A stretch of DNA of 64,000 nt from Lanius collurio. Its lineage: Eukaryota; Chordata; Aves; Passeriformes; Laniidae. A model generated the notes under the pieces. It saw nothing but the letters and a program-made list of their open reading frames with translations, was not told the origin of the DNA and made no database searches. Positions 1 through 14,260 of this stretch are shown here, in pieces. The stretch spans positions 6,360,907-6,424,906 of the forward strand of contig JACBWW010000017.1 in assembly GCA_020086605.1 (NCBI GenBank), in the 5' to 3' direction. A program made the translations under genes and the position numbers. The stretch's first letter is position 1. Each line of letters starts with the position of its first letter.

Positions 1-3000
1 CACAAACACTTGCTGCATGTAAGAAAATCCTGCTGGGCACATCCACGATGTCTTTCAGGGCAGAATTCCTGGAGCTGGCTGGGTTGGGAGTACCAAGCAT
101 GAGAGACAACATCAGGGAGGAGGAAGTTTGTACCAAAGCATCTGGTGACACTCCTTGAGTCCTCCACAGTAACAACACCAAGGAAATACCACAATATTTC
201 TAATTATCTGGATGTCATTCAGCATTTTGGTAAAAATGAGCAGGACCTAGGGTTTAGGATGGGTTGGTGTGATAGAGTGAGCCAGTCACAACTAAAATGC
301 TACTAAATTCCTGCTCTCCAGGGGCTTATCCTTGCAGGTGGAATGGGATTTCCCTCTTGATAGAATGCTGAGGAACCCTGACTCCACTGTTTTGTTTGTC
401 ACCTTAACACCCACTCTGTAGGGCACAAAAGGGGACAAATCTGGCTCTCCTGCAGCCTCTCCCCTGCTCCTGTGTGCAGCAGGCCAGGGAGGGGATGCAG
501 ATGAATTGGGCAGAGCAGAACCACACTGGGCACACAAGGCTGAAATGAGCAGACACGAGGATTAATATTGCAGCAGAAATTTTGTTATCATGTGTTTAAA
601 ATCACAGCGTACCAGCACACACATTTTACCCACCTGGTCCTCTCCTTTCAACCTCATGTGTGAACACATTTGTACATCAGAACCATCGTGTCCTAGAGGG
701 AGACTGTCCTTCTGTTAGCTGTCCCAGTCACTTGATTATTCAGGGTTGAGAGATGAGTGCTGGCTGACTTAGCAGCAGCCGTCAAAGCTGGCAGCAAAAG
801 GGAATATATGTCAATAACTCAGAAAAGGGAAGCAGAGACAACTTGGAGAGAAGTCATTGCTACACCCACATGAAGCAAAATTGAAAGCCCTGTTTATCAT
901 AATTTAGTGTCCTTTACTTTGCATCTTACAGATGTCTGTCCTTCCACAGGTAATTGATATGTGCAAAGCCAAATCATTGTCCTGCAGAAAGGGCTGGAGC
1001 ACAAAGGAAGGGTCACGCTGTGGAGGGACCCCGGGGGACAGATGGGGGACTGTGTGCTGCTGTCAGATGGCACAAAGGGCTGTGCTTTCCTGTCTTTGTG
1101 TTGTGGCTGCACACGGTGGGCTAGCCAGGGAACAGAGAAATGGGGGAGAAACAAAGTTGGGATCTATAATGAAAACCATGCATTTGACCCCTCTGTCTGG
1201 GGACACAGCAGAAATCTCATTGTTGGCTTTAAACTGACAGGATCATGTCCTCTGCCCTCAGTTCTTAGTCCTTTCCCTCTGACCGGGTTTGACACGTGTG
1301 TATTGGACCTTCCATGGGATGCAGAAGCTCTGGTACTGACAGATTTCAAGGAACCAGACTGTCCTTGGTCATGGGGACATGGTGATACACAAATATTCAA
1401 CTAATCCCTCCTTTCCAGAGCAGGTACCCATGGGCTGCACCAGTTATGGTCCAAGATCTCAGCAGGCTGCTGAGCAGTTCCTATCCCAAACTGCTGAGAG
1501 AGGTTGGGCTCAGCCCCAGGCAAGGGCCTGCAGTGCCATTGAACCTATAGGAAGCCAACATACAGCTCAGTTGTCCCTCACTGATGCCAGAACTTTTGCC
1601 TGCATCTCTCTAGGGAGCTCCAGTGCTGCCCAGGGTGAGCTGCAGTATCAGAATTTATCCCTTTGCTGGTCTCAGGAAATGGAGGTGGGGTGGCCTTGCA
1701 AGACAAGCAAGCACAAACAGCTAAAAAAGCAAGATAAATATGGGACATAAATATGTGATGGTACAGGAGGCGGTACCATAAACTTATTTTATTGCCACTT
1801 GTCTGCAAAAGCCAGCATAACTCACTCCCTTTGCCTCGCTCTGTCATTCGTGAGTAATGAGATGGCCCAAACACACGCCAAGAAAAACCTCCTCACACCT
1901 CACACCTGGGTAAGGAATAAAGCAATGGGGAATTTTAATAATGATCAATGCCCTGCTCTCTGTATCGTGCATACCTGATGTGGTTTGTACTGATTACCAA
2001 TAAATCTGGTCATTTATGGTAGCTCCTCTGCTCTGCCCTCTGACTTAGCCCCTATCTCAGGAGTTCCTCAGGGGTGACACGAGTACATCAGAGCCCAGAT
2101 TCTGCAGTCAGAGGGTCACAGTGTCTCATAAACAGCTCCCAGCCAGCGCAGCCCATACCATGGGCTGAGCAGGTTTGTGCAGAGACAGCACATTGCACAG
2201 TGGCAATTCCTTCCTGGGGCTGAATTAGCCCATCCTGCCTCCCTTTTGTCTTCTTTTGGTTCACCACCAGCCATACAGGAGTACTCACAGAGCCAGGCTG
2301 TGCCCAGAGGTGCTGACAAGGGCTTGACCTGTGCCTCCAGCGGGAGCAGGGAATCTGCCTCATGGTTTTAGAGAACTGCAAACACTGTGCTAGTCATACT
2401 GGCAGATGAGAATTCAATATTTACTACCCTTTAGCTGAAAATCGTCTCTTTCCAACCTGCCCCAGAGGACTGCGAATACAGGTGGTGTTCTCCTCCCTCC
2501 CTGCCCTGGCCAGGAACGTACCCACAGCCTGCTCCAGCCTCTGCAAAAGCCAACATCCACCAGGAAATGTGAGAGGCATGTGTGGGATTGACTGTGCCAG
2601 AGCCAGAGAGGAGAGGTGGGTCAGCCTCGCGGCTATGCAAAGCCACAGAGAGGTTCCTGGTGCCCGTGGTGGGGCTGCACTCCCCAGCCCATCACTCTGG
2701 CACACACTGGATGTGTGGGCATGCCAGAGGCCACATCCACACTGCCTCTGACTCCCAAGGGTTCAGAGACACGGGATGGGTCTGCCCTGTGCTCGAAGCC
2801 CGAGCCTTGACAAGCAGGAGGAGGAGTCAGAGCCAGAGTCGCTCACCCTCTGCCAAAGGGCAAAGCAAGAACGAGACGGTGAAACAGGAAACGGGTCAGC
2901 AAAGAGAGCAGAGTCTTTTTCCAGAGCACAAGAGGGAAAACTGCTGTAACGCCATGCACAGGGCATCGATGGGCAGGAGGTGCCTGCTGGATGAGGCACA

Positions 3001-6000
3001 GGCAGAGAGCTGGTCCCCAGCACTTTTCCCCCTGTTACAGTCCAGCACTTCTGAGCCATCGTGGTCCCAGGGACAAGGGAAAGCACACGGTTCTTGCTAC
3101 AGTCCCACGAGTGGGTGAAAGCAGCACTTCCCCCGCTTGCTCAGGCTGTATCACCTGCTCCATCTGGGCTGAGAGCTGGAAGCTGTAAATCAAGGTGTCC
3201 AGTGGAGGTTGTAAGGGGATAAAGCATCCTCAGTAAAATTTCTCTGACAAGTAGTCACAGCTGAGATATCACTTGATGAATGGCAGCAGAATTCCCAGTG
3301 CAAGGTGATGGATTCCCTGTGGCTGCGAGCAGGCTGAGCTCTGTTGAGGCTGACAGGGCTGTAGGACATCTGTCACTCGAGCAGGTACATGTGAGGACAC
3401 ACCCAGCTGCACACCCCTGGGATGTCCCCCTACACCCCTCAGCAGGAGCAGCTTTTCTCTTCCAGTCACTTCCAGCTAGGGGGGGCTGACTTTGTCATTA
3501 ATCCATCACACATAGGAGCATTAGTATTACTCCTATCTGGAGTACTTTTCTCTGGTCCGCTTCATGGCCCATGTAGATAAAAAAGAAGTAGGTAATTGCC
3601 TCATCTATCAAGGGTGGTTTCTCCAGAGCAGAGCCTACAAGCAGTGACAATCAAAATAGGCACCTCAAAGTGGTTTGATCTCTCTGGATTGGTTTGTAGC
3701 AGATTGAAAAAGTGCTAAAAAGTGGAGATACATGGACCATGACACCCACACTAGGTACCAGGACATGGGGCTCACACTTTAGCAGATTATGTCCCTAGAA
3801 CTGGAGCCAACACCACAGCTAAGTTCTGCCATAAAGGGAAAGTTCCAAGTGATACAGGAGGAAATTCATGTCCTGTTAAAAGCCAAGCACCCCAAGGGTT
3901 ATTTTCAGGATGGTGGGAATGTCCTCTGTCTCATGGAACAATCTCCAGCCAAATCAGGATGTGCAGCCACCCTGCAATAAATCCTCATCCCCATTTATGA
4001 CATGATTATAAATGTTATAGCAGGAACTGTAATAGAGAAAATAATCCCAGATATAGCTTGGAAAAAAATAATCAGGGCAAGGCTTTCCATTTCTTTTTGC
4101 TATCCTGGAGATACCAGGAAATTCAATAGATGTGGTACATCTCTGAGATACTCTGATACCCTGCCTGCTGAGCAAGAGCCCTAAAAATTATTTCGGCTGT
4201 AAAGAAGTGAGGTTGTCATAGGCATCTTCCCAGAACTAAAGAATTGCATTTCAACTTCAAAACCACTTATAGTATCTCAAAAATAAAATACAGGAGCCTA
4301 AATTCACTCAGCTGGAGCACATATTGGGTGGGGTTTACTTTGTTTGTTTGCTTTCTACCTTCAGATTTTCTCTCTGCCAGCTTCATGTGGCTCAATGTCC
4401 TGACTCTTAATCCTCCATCTGGGCACATGTTGCCAGCACTGCCTGGATGGAGAGGTCCCACTAAGAGCCAGCTCTCACTTAGAGAACAATATCAAGGCCC
4501 TGTTCTACTCATGACGCCAGTATGCCCACTTTGGTCTCAGAATTGTCTCATACATTGGGCAGGAAAAGTCCTGAGAGGTGAGGCCCATTTAGCAGCTCAA
4601 GATTTCAGTGCTCAACAGATGTGCTTAATGGAAGAGGAATTTATGCAAAAACACTTTCTTCTCAACAAAAAAAAAGCAGTATGTTTAAATCTCGTTTGTT
4701 CTTGGGAAAGGTCCAGTGTCATTTTGTGACTGGCTGTGGGTGATGCATGACTCAAGCATGCTGGAAAACCAATCTGGTTTGCCCCAAGGGACAAAAATGT
4801 GCATTACAACTGAGGCCTTTCCATCCATATCTCCTTTCTGCCAGGCCCAGCCACAGAAGCTTGTTCAGCTGAGGAGGGGAGAAGCAGAGCAGCTTTGATG
4901 AGTGTCTGGCATCCAGTCAGGGTCACACACTACAGCATGCTGTGGTGATGCTCTAGATACAACCTGCACTTGGCAAAAGTCTGTAATAAAAAACACTGAA
5001 AGGCAATCCCTCTCATTTCAAGGAGACTCTTCTCAAAGAAAGAAAAAAAATTTAAGATCCAGAAATGAAGGAAGGAAAACACAGAGTAAGATGACACTTG
5101 GATCAGGTCGTATTTTAGGTTCTATTAGCTGGAGCAGAGATCCAGGCTGTATTGTGGGATGTCCAGGCCTCCAGGTGAGGGACTTCTGAAGAGCCTGGAA
5201 GTCACTGTTTGAGTGCCAGGAGCTGCTAAGCAGCATCTGGGAGCTACAAAAAGTTACAAAGCCTCCTAAACTCTCTTCTTCCTTTTCTGGATAAGGACAA
5301 ACTTTTTGGAGGACTGAACTGACCTTGTACTTGCCTCCCTTATCCTTCCACTCACTCTCACTGTGCCCTTCCCTAGGTTTGGTACCAATCTACAGTGACA
5401 GCACATCATTTAAGTGAGGGGAAGGGTGACATTTCCTAAGCAGTGGGACTTTCTGAGGTTTGATAGAGATGACAAACTTCATCAGGATGAAGATCTGGGC
5501 TTTCTTGTGCAGGACCCTAGAACAGGGAGCACAAGAGACTCACATCCTTGGCAGAGGGAGCATCAAGGTGAAATTGTTTGCTGGCACCAAGTCCTCAAAT
5601 AGACCCCACTGGTGTGACAACCACCTCCTTGGGGAGCACCAGGGTCTGCTGAGGGAGCTGAGATGTATGAACATCTAAAACAGGGGTCAGCTCAGGCACT
5701 CAGGAGGATCCCAGCTGTGCTTCCTAGCAGGTGATGCTCAATGACATCCTTCTGACAGACACTGAGTTGGACTTGTAATCCAAAATCTGTCACTGCTACA
5801 GAAACTGCCACACAGGAAAAACCCTCATGTGGCTGTTACCCCTTAGCACTTTGGCTTTATCTTCACAGTAACTTGCCCTCCTGCTGATATAGATTAGATT
5901 AACACTGACAAGGAACATGATGGAGTCTAACCATGTCAGACAGCTGGAGAGCTGCTCTGATGATGTTTAAACCAATCAGTACATTTTTGGGGGGGGGAGT

Positions 6001-6232
6001 TGGTTTAATGTGGAGAACAAGACCAACCCAAGACAAGGGGAATGAAGAGTCCCTGATAGTTTCCAGGCATCTTTGCCTATATCTGTATTTTCCCCATGCA
6101 TTTATATGTCCTTAAAATCTGCAGCCGAAGTGAGAAATTCCTAGAAATGCCTCTTACCTTTTAAGACCCTCTATCTCCAGGGTCACATCATCAACTGGAG
6201 TACACGGAGCTACACTTAAATACTCTTAACAA
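1..6232. other. Intergenic DNA, no supported gene
   Basis: Open frames here are short (under about 180 codons), occur on both strands and have no recognisable domain or consistent splice sites. I see no repeat family with confidence. CX3CR1 is the neighbour on this side of XIRP1 in mammals, but its single-exon receptor frame of roughly 350 codons is not present, so that gene, if linked, lies outside the window. Confidence 0.5.
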
Positions 6233-6420
6233 TGAGGATGGTGAGGCCCTGGCACAGGTTTTCCAGAGATCCTGTGGCTGTCACATCCCTGGAAGTGTTC
6301 AAGGAGAGCTGGATGGGGCTTGGAGCAACCTGAGATAGTGGAAGGTGTCCCTGCCAATGGCAGGGGGTGGAATGAGATGATCTGTAAGGTCCCTTCCCAC
6401 TCAAACCATTCTGTGATTCT
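6233..6420 (+). mobile_element. CR1 LINE fragment, 3' end
   Basis: The segment reads like the end of an avian CR1 element in sense orientation: a 'catccctggaagtgttcaagg' type stretch, then 'ggtcccttcccactcaaacc', then the terminal 'attctgtgattct'. It is 5'-truncated and non-coding, as most CR1 copies are. Confidence 0.85.
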
Positions 6421-7560
6421 GAGATGCAGCTGCAGCTTGGAGTCTTTGCAGAGGTTGGTGTGGAGCATTTATGTCATGCAGACTGGATACCAAAGAGGTA
6501 ATTATTCCTGTGGGGCATTAGAAGTGTCCTGGGCTCCTTAATGGGATCTGTCTCTCCTACATTAGGTCAAAACCCCTCATGAATTTAAACAGCTGCCATT
6601 TTCAGAAGTGGTGACTGCAGTAACCACCCTTACAGATGCAGCTGCCACTTCCCAGCTGGTGGGAGAGGTTATCAGAGATGGTCATCTTTCAGAGTCCAGG
6701 GATTTGTCTGAACCAACATCTGAAAATCCTTCAGTGCTTTCCTTGGACTTAGGCCACTACAGGCAAGATCCAGGTTGGCAGTGCTGCACTGCATTTTGTA
6801 TTGTTTTGATGTCTGGCTACAGTCTGCTTTGAATAAGCGTCCATGAAAGATGCAGCCCTGATCATATGTTGGAGTCATTTTGGTGTTGGCCAGGGGAAGG
6901 AGGATTAGGATTGGCCTTGGAAGTGCTACTCCCTCTTACTCTTCTTGTGCCAAGTGGCCTTGGTAAACTCACCCAACACTTCTGCCCCATGTTATTCACA
7001 AGAGGAGCATTGCCCTCTCCATCTTTCCAAGACGTGTCCTCTTTCAGTGTTAGGCTTTATCATTAATATTTTTCCTGTTTTCAGGTAAAATACTAACAGG
7101 TTACATCTTGGGGGGAAAAAGTATGAGGACCCTCTTCTGCTTGGGTTTATAATCTCTTGCATACTCAAGGATTGGTGTAATTTAAATAAAAAAGGGGGTT
7201 GGAGGAGAATTCCAGCCTAATTACACATTACAATGGTGTTGTGCTGCTTCTGGGAGACCAGCCAGGCATCTGGAAAGAGATTCAGCTCCCAGCAGGGGTG
7301 AACTGACAGGACAAAGGAGAGAAGGCTGGAGAGTAATTGGACAACCAGAAGAGGGTGGCCCAGCTTCAACCAGGAACTGGCAATATTGCCCCCACCAGGC
7401 AGCATGGACACAGCAGGCACGTGGCCAGCCTCAGAGGTAAATCTGGGTCACAGTGGTTTGAATTCAGGTGCCTGGGGCTGCCCCTTCACTTTGCTGAAAG
7501 CCTGGCACCAGGAGCACACTCAAGTCACAGCTGAGCCCCTCACTTGCCATGAGCCACCTT

Positions 7561-7730
7561 GGAGGTTGTTTTAGTCATCCCAACACAGCTCCTAAGAGCT
7601 CTACTCCCTTTGGAACATTCCAGAGGTTGTTTCAGTTATCCCCACACGGTGCCAAAGAGTTTTGCTCTCTCTGGAACGCCTTGGAGGACCTCCTAACACA
7701 GTGCCCAAGACCTCTGGTTCCTCTTCTATC
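7561..7730. repeat. Imperfect ~60-bp tandem repeat, about 2.8 copies
   Basis: Copy 1 (7,561-7,621) and copy 2 (7,622-7,681) share the order 'gaggttgttt', 'cagttatcc/tagtcatcc', 'cacacggt/aacacagc', 'ctctggaac/ctttggaac'. A shorter, more diverged third copy follows to about 7,730. Its origin is unknown. It is probably a local duplication rather than part of a gene. Confidence 0.55.
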
Positions 7731-10700
7731 AATGCAGCAGCTCTGCAGGTTCTGTCAGAACATCATCCACTTCCAAGATGCTGTTAAATTTATCTCCCAG
7801 CTTCACCCTCTTGCACATTCCCAGAGCAGAGGTGGGACTACAGGACCACCTTCCCCCCACTTTCCCTATATCCATGAGGTTTCCCTGGCTGAGATCAGCA
7901 GCTGAGGGTGGTTAGTAGACACTGAACTCGTGTCCCTTGCAGACAAGGGTTGGTCTGGACTTTCTCAGCATACAAAACCCAAAAGAGGGTGCCCTGGCAG
8001 CTGCATTTGAAAGCTCTGCTCAAGTGACTGTGAAGAGACAGATGGACTCCAGCCCTGAAGACTTGAGTGCCCTATTTAGTGGGGATGCAGTGAGTTTTTG
8101 TGTGCAGGCTGTTCACTGCTCTCCAGCCCTGGTTTGGAGGACCCCATCTAGGCTGGATCTCCAGATCCATTCAGCTCTGCCAACGGACTTGAGGAACAAG
8201 TCTGGGGAGCTGAACAGTGAGGAGCCAACCCATTTCATCAGCCCTTGAGATGGTAACAATCCTTCCCAGCCCACAAGCCTGCGAGCAGAAGAGGGGAAAG
8301 ACTCCAGATTTCATTCTTAATCCTGAAAGTTATTCATCCTACCCCCGTTCCCCAGCATAGGAAGGACAATGCTCCCTTATATGGTGAAGAAGAAGTGGGG
8401 AGTATCTGCAGTACATTCTCACATCTGTGCTCAGCTGAGCCTGGCAGCGCATCCTTGGGAATGCAGAGGTTGGAACCACCAAGAGCTGAGGAGCAAAATG
8501 CCTCCACCATGCTGTGAAATGAGGGATGAAGAGATTCGGGTGGAAACACGGCAAAATGGGTCACATTAAGCAACACTTTTCCATGGGTCTGTGGTATCTG
8601 CTGTGGGATGTTTTCCCGTGCAAGTCTGGAGCCCAGTGGGAAAAGGTGACTTGCAAATGTGAAAACAATTGTAAAAAAACACTGCAGGGCCAACTCTTGG
8701 AGAAGCCACTAAAACGGGACATGTAGATCCCCAAAGGACCCAGAAGGAAACTGATCCTTACTAAAACAAAGAGGTGCAGGTTCCCCTAAAGAATTCCTTC
8801 AACATCTTCTTGTCTGATAGGAAGGTCAAGGTTTGAAATTGGAGAGGCTCAGAAGGAAGAAGGAGGGTTCAGACAAGTTCTCCATGGAAAAATGAACAAG
8901 ACCGTTGGAAAGATCCTTCCAACAGATAGCATTAGGAATATAAAGAGGGAGATGCTGCCACATTTCTCTGCTGATGGAGAATTTTAGAGTTTTAAATACC
9001 TCATGCACAAGAGACATCTGAAGGGTTGCCCAGGCAGTTTTGCCTAATTATTGACAAAGCTCTTCACCACATTAATTACTCACATGCAGGTGTCCAACCT
9101 TCTTTCAGAAAAGATCACTATTCACTAGATGAGTTTAAGTTTTGTAGGACCCTTGTATGCACATTCAAGAGACCTAAGCATGTTCTTAAGTGCAGCCCAT
9201 GAGCTTGAGAGCCCTCTGGGCTAATGAAAAGCCAGCCTATAGTCCTTAATACATGGCACTTATGCCATCCATAAGTGGAACCCAGAGCAGTGTGGTCACA
9301 TCCAAACCACACTCAAACAATGCCTTGGGTCACTCAGTCCCAGGACAGAGCAGTGCCAGGTATGTGCTGCTGGTGGAAATGAGCTTGGCTGTCACCTGCT
9401 GGTCTCAAGAAAGGCTCTTTCCAGGACATCATATCCTGCTCTGCCCTCCTACTATCTTGGCCTTGGCTCTGCAGCCAAAACCCCTCAAGGCAATGGTGCA
9501 GAAAGGAGGCCTTTAGGCACCGGGGCAGCAAGGTGGGCTCAAAGACACCTGGGTTTTCCTTCCTGCCTCCCACATCCTGTCCTACCAGAGGATGTCCCAG
9601 GCCCAAGGACCAGGATGAGATCAGAGGTTACCAGAGTTTTCCTGGGCTTGGAGAGGAGACAGAAAAAACATCTTGACTGCCCCAAATTTCTTTCTTCTGA
9701 TGAACATTTGATTCGACCAGGAATGGGACAGCAGAGAGGAATGTTCTGTTTAAGCCACTTGGAGCTGGCTGAAAGGGACACACATATCTTCAGTACCCAG
9801 CAGTGCTGCCCATAAGTCCCCTCAGCACCTCTCCCCCAAGGATCTATGGATGCTCTGGAAATCAGAGCCTTCCTTTATCAAGTTCCATATTTGCAAAACT
9901 AAACAGAGGCATTCTGATTTTCAAAGGTGCCAAACACTTTCAGTTTCTTTTTCTCCTAACGGCCTTTGTTGCTTTTTTAAAACTAGAACACTTGAAAAAA
10001 CCCTTTGACATGTCACTAGTGTTTGGGGAACATCCTGTTCCAGAATACAGCTTTACACATCAGATAATGGTCTGATTTGCAGGAAAGACCTTTCCTCCCA
10101 TAGAGCAGTTGTTGAAAGACAGGCATCTTAAAAGTGATTCAATAGTCTTTAAAAAAAAACTAATACCAGGCAGTAACCCATCCGATGTCATCCAGCACAA
10201 AAACCCACTACCCCCACATCCTGGAGATTGTGCAGCCCCAGGAAAGCCTAAAGCCCTACTGTTGTGATGAACAATACCCCAGCACTCTGATTTTCTCCTG
10301 CAGGTTGTATGAAGAGATGTGTCTGGCAGCACAGCATGCCTTCTCCAGGTCAGCCCTGCTCTGGCCATAAACACTTTGTCCCTTTCTGCCAGCTCTGTAA
10401 GCAAAAACATCCCTATCCAAACACCTGGAGGGAAAACTGCCTTCCCTGTGTTTGAACTGAAGTGATAGGACAAGGGTGCAGAGGAAAAGTTGGGTGCTGA
10501 CTAATTAGGTTTTATTTACAAGCAGGTAATTAGGTGTAGCTGGTGTAGCAATAATCATAGCTGCAATGAGAGATGTGTTCCTATTGCATGGATGTCCCTT
10601 AACTCTGTGGTTCTCTAGGAGCAGCCTGTCTGGAGACAGCCTTGAAGGATGATGGAGGAGGAAAAGCAGACTCCAAGTCCCAGGAGTGAGCCAGCACAGG

Positions 10701-11520
10701 AAAGGAATTCCAAGACTGCCTGTATTCTACCACTGTCGGACAGCCTGGACTTTCAGGCTGTTGTTCAGGCTCCAGGTATGGAGCTCTTGGATACAGCAGT
10801 GAATAAAATATTCCTTTCACTGCCAGTGCCATGATGTGGGTGTGCTGCAGGTCAGGCTGGGGGTCGGGTCCTGTGTTCTTCATCTCTAGAGCACAGCTGG
10901 GACACAGCCACCAGCAGGTAAAACCTTCTCAGGAAAAGAACACTAGGGAGGAAATAGCCTGGATTAAATGGATTCAGACAAGTTCCCCAGCCTCTGGCAG
11001 TTTTCTTACCTGTTCTGCCTCCTCCTTGGTGGGAGGATGTCAGATGTGTGATGTGCTCACCCTCTGCTGCAGCACTCAGTGAGGCAGTAAGTACAAAATC
11101 CATTCCCTCTCCCTTCACAGGCCCCCAACTCTTGCTTTTAAACCAAATTTCCCCTGGATCCATCAGCTCTGTTACCCTCAGAGAGGATCCCAGCAGTGAT
11201 GCCTTGACGTGTCTGTTTCTCACAGTGAATAATCAAAACCAATGACATATCTCAGTGCTAAGATCCTCTGAGACATCCTCTGAAAATCCACCAGATCCTG
11301 AAGTGGAAAAATCCCTGTTTCACACACATAAATATGATTTATTTTTTTCTGTGAGGCTCTGGGAACGCTGAAAGAAAGAAGCTCCCCTCAGCCTGGTGCC
11401 TTGTAAACACATATAGAGACAAATTCCCTGCTCTAAGGACTTTCACCCAACCTTCCACAGCTCATGGGGTGAAGGCGAGAGAAAATCCTGCTACAGAAAT
11501 TGTCCCCAAAAGTGAGGTGG

Positions 11521-11538
11521 AAGCGCCCTCTTGTGTCC
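11521..11538 (-). promoter_or_regulatory. Candidate CTCF-binding site
   Basis: The + strand reads aagcgccctcttgtgtcc, close to the reverse complement of the CTCF core (AGCGCCCYCTRGTGG). It differs mainly at the G/A position before 'GTG' and one base near the end. Motif match only; occupancy is not shown. Confidence 0.45.
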
Positions 11539-14239
11539 TCGGAGGATGCCATGTGGGATGGTTATCCAAAAAAAGGTGGGTGCACGCTCTCTGCAGATCG
11601 TTTTGCAGAAGTAGGAAACACGTTGGCTACCTAAAGGATAGAAGGTGGAGGACAGGGTGACACTCACAGCGTGACACTGGAGCTCCATCTCTTACTGTAA
11701 ACGCAGTGGAAAAGACTGTGCAGAGGTAGAATGGAAATGAATTCTATCACAACATCAAGAGATGCAGCACAGAGCCCACCCACCACACTCAGGCAGAGAA
11801 CTGTGGGCAGGAAAGTGCCAGATGGGGGACAGCAGTGAGGGGGTTTGAGGAAATAAACAGCACAGAAAGTTAAAATAAACTGCAATTATAGTTTAAGTGT
11901 ATTTTTGCCTTCTAAATCCTATCCACAGAGGGATGTGTTTAGGAGGCTGGCTTAGGACATCTTCTGAGGAAGATTTTATGCCCTGAACAAACTAAGCTGC
12001 TCTAGTTCCTCCCACTCCCCACTCTCTGCTTGGCATAGTCCTTCAAGCACAGGGACAGCAGGGAAGGGTGCAGCACTGATGGCCTCTATCCATGGAAACA
12101 GCTCTGACCAAGGCTCTGCCTTGTCCCTGGACACCTTTGCAAGCAGGACTCTTGAGCATCAATAGAGGAGCCATGCCTTGGGCTCTGCCCCCTTTGCTCA
12201 CTCAGCTGAGATGCATCAGGGAGAGCAGGAGGATCCAGGTCTCCATTAAAAAGCAGAAGCAAACTCTGGGCAGGTGGTTCAGGACAACCCCCACAGTAAA
12301 AAATCTATTTGGGAAAGACCTGTCTGGAAACACCCCCCTGACACCTGACAGTGTCAACCCCAACCCGCCATTTTCCATTGTCTGCCTTCTTTAAACAGAC
12401 AAACTTCCCAAATGCTCTTTGGGGTACCCTTGGCTAATTCACAATAGACCCTCTGAAGTCAGGGGAGCAGTGAACAGCAGTCCTTCGAGGTGAAAAAACT
12501 GCAACAACCCAATATTGATCATGGAAAACATGCAAATCTCATGCCAAGCACCCCATTTAGAGTACATACCTCTGCAGATGTGAAAACAAGACAGAGAACA
12601 GGGCTGTAAACAGAGAAACAAAGCTCAGAAATGCAGAGGTCACAAGCAAGGACAGGAGAGAATGAATCAGGGCTTTGAGCCTCTGCAGTTGGGGGTTTAT
12701 CCACAGCATCTGTCCACGGGTAACCTGAGTGTGGCGTGCCAACAGCAGAAGTTTCTGGTTGAGCAGAAAGAAAAACCAGCCTTCCCCCTGCTGTGAGTGC
12801 TCCAGGCTCGCTGACTCCTCTCCATCAACAGCCCACAGATCCCAGAGGGTTTTGTCATGTCAGAGGCACAACAAGCTCCTGAGGGTACACGCTGCACATG
12901 CCCACTGACACACTCCTCCCTATGTCCCCACATGGCTGCAGACACCCTCCCTCCTGGAGGGCACATCCCCGGGGCTCCGTGTGTGTGGCAGATGTAGGAT
13001 CCCTACAGGCAGCCCTTGACTCCCTAAATGCACCACTTCTTGTGGCCAGAGAGCACTTTCTGTATTTTGAGTAAATGGTGGCACCACAGGCTGGGTGGTT
13101 TCAGGCTTCACAAATCTGTTTGCAGAAGAAAAGAAGAGCAGGAAGCAATCTCTTATTTTTACCTTTTCTGCCTTCCAGACACTCACAGAAGCATGCCACT
13201 GTTAATAATAACAATAATAATAATGCTGAATAAATATCATTCAGAGCCTACTTTGGTATGCAAATGTTCTCTCCTCATTTGCATCTTTCCAAAGATGCAT
13301 GCAGATAGGAAACCAGATCTATTCCTTAACAGTTGTATAAGGTTGGCATGTGAAGACCTTCAAGATAATTACATGGGATTCAGGAATACAGCTCCTCAGT
13401 GAGGACTTGCAGGCATTAAAGTGGAATAACACACATACCCAGCCAGTTCATCTATAATCTGCAAGCCCTTGCAGCCCACTGCAAAAAAACACCATCTGCA
13501 CCTTTCAACCTTACAGTTCCATCTCATGCCTGATCTTGAAGGTCAAACAGGGCTTGATGGAAGAAAATAATAATAAAAAAAGCTGTATTTTAGGCTAACA
13601 TGAGCAGTTTGGAGTCCTGGCACATAGAAGACTGATGCAATTCCCCATCCCCTGGCCCAAACCATTTTCCTTGCTCCTAACCATGCACCAGGAGGGAACT
13701 GAGCCCCAGGACCAAGAGCAGGGAGGCAGTGACAGCTGCCAAGTGCCCCAGCCAGCTGGAGAGAGGCTGAGGATGGAGCAGGGCTGTGTGAGCAGGACCC
13801 TGGGGAGCTGCCCCCGCACCTCCCAGCATCCCTGGATCCCGATGCAGCCGCTGCTCTCCAAATGCACTCAGGGCCAGACCCCAGCTGAGAGCGATGGAGC
13901 AACACACATTTTCCTCCTCGTGAGACAAGGGAAGCCGGGTTTGCTGCTGGGGTTTTGGGAGCAGTGCAGTGATGCAGGACCTGAGCTGCTCCCTGGCTCC
14001 TCGCCCACTCGGCTGAGCCTGGCAGGGGGAGCATCTCCCTCTCACCCAGATACACCCTCACTCACATTCCCCAGGCAGATCGTAACAGATTTCCCACCTC
14101 TTTGCTGCAAGGCTCCTGGTCAGGGCTGGCAAGCAGCAGCTGTTCAGCCAGATCCCCCAGAGCTACTCCCTTTACACTGAGTCTTCATTCTCAGGTATGA
14201 GAGTTTGTGCTGCCCAGAGTTTCTAGTGGAGGCACAGAG

Positions 14240-14260
14240 AAAAAAAAAAAAAAAAAAAAA
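14240..14260. repeat. Poly(A) run
   Basis: An uninterrupted run of 21 A. No retrocopy was recognised upstream of it. Confidence 0.9.

Noticed and set aside
2582..3118. 178-codon + strand frame
   Set aside because: Low-complexity Ser/Gln/Arg content, a competing frame on the opposite strand, and no family resemblance.
13543..14180. Overlapping open frames of about 170-180 codons on both strands
   Set aside because: They arise from a GC-rich, stop-poor stretch. The peptides have no recognisable domain, and there are no convincing splice sites.
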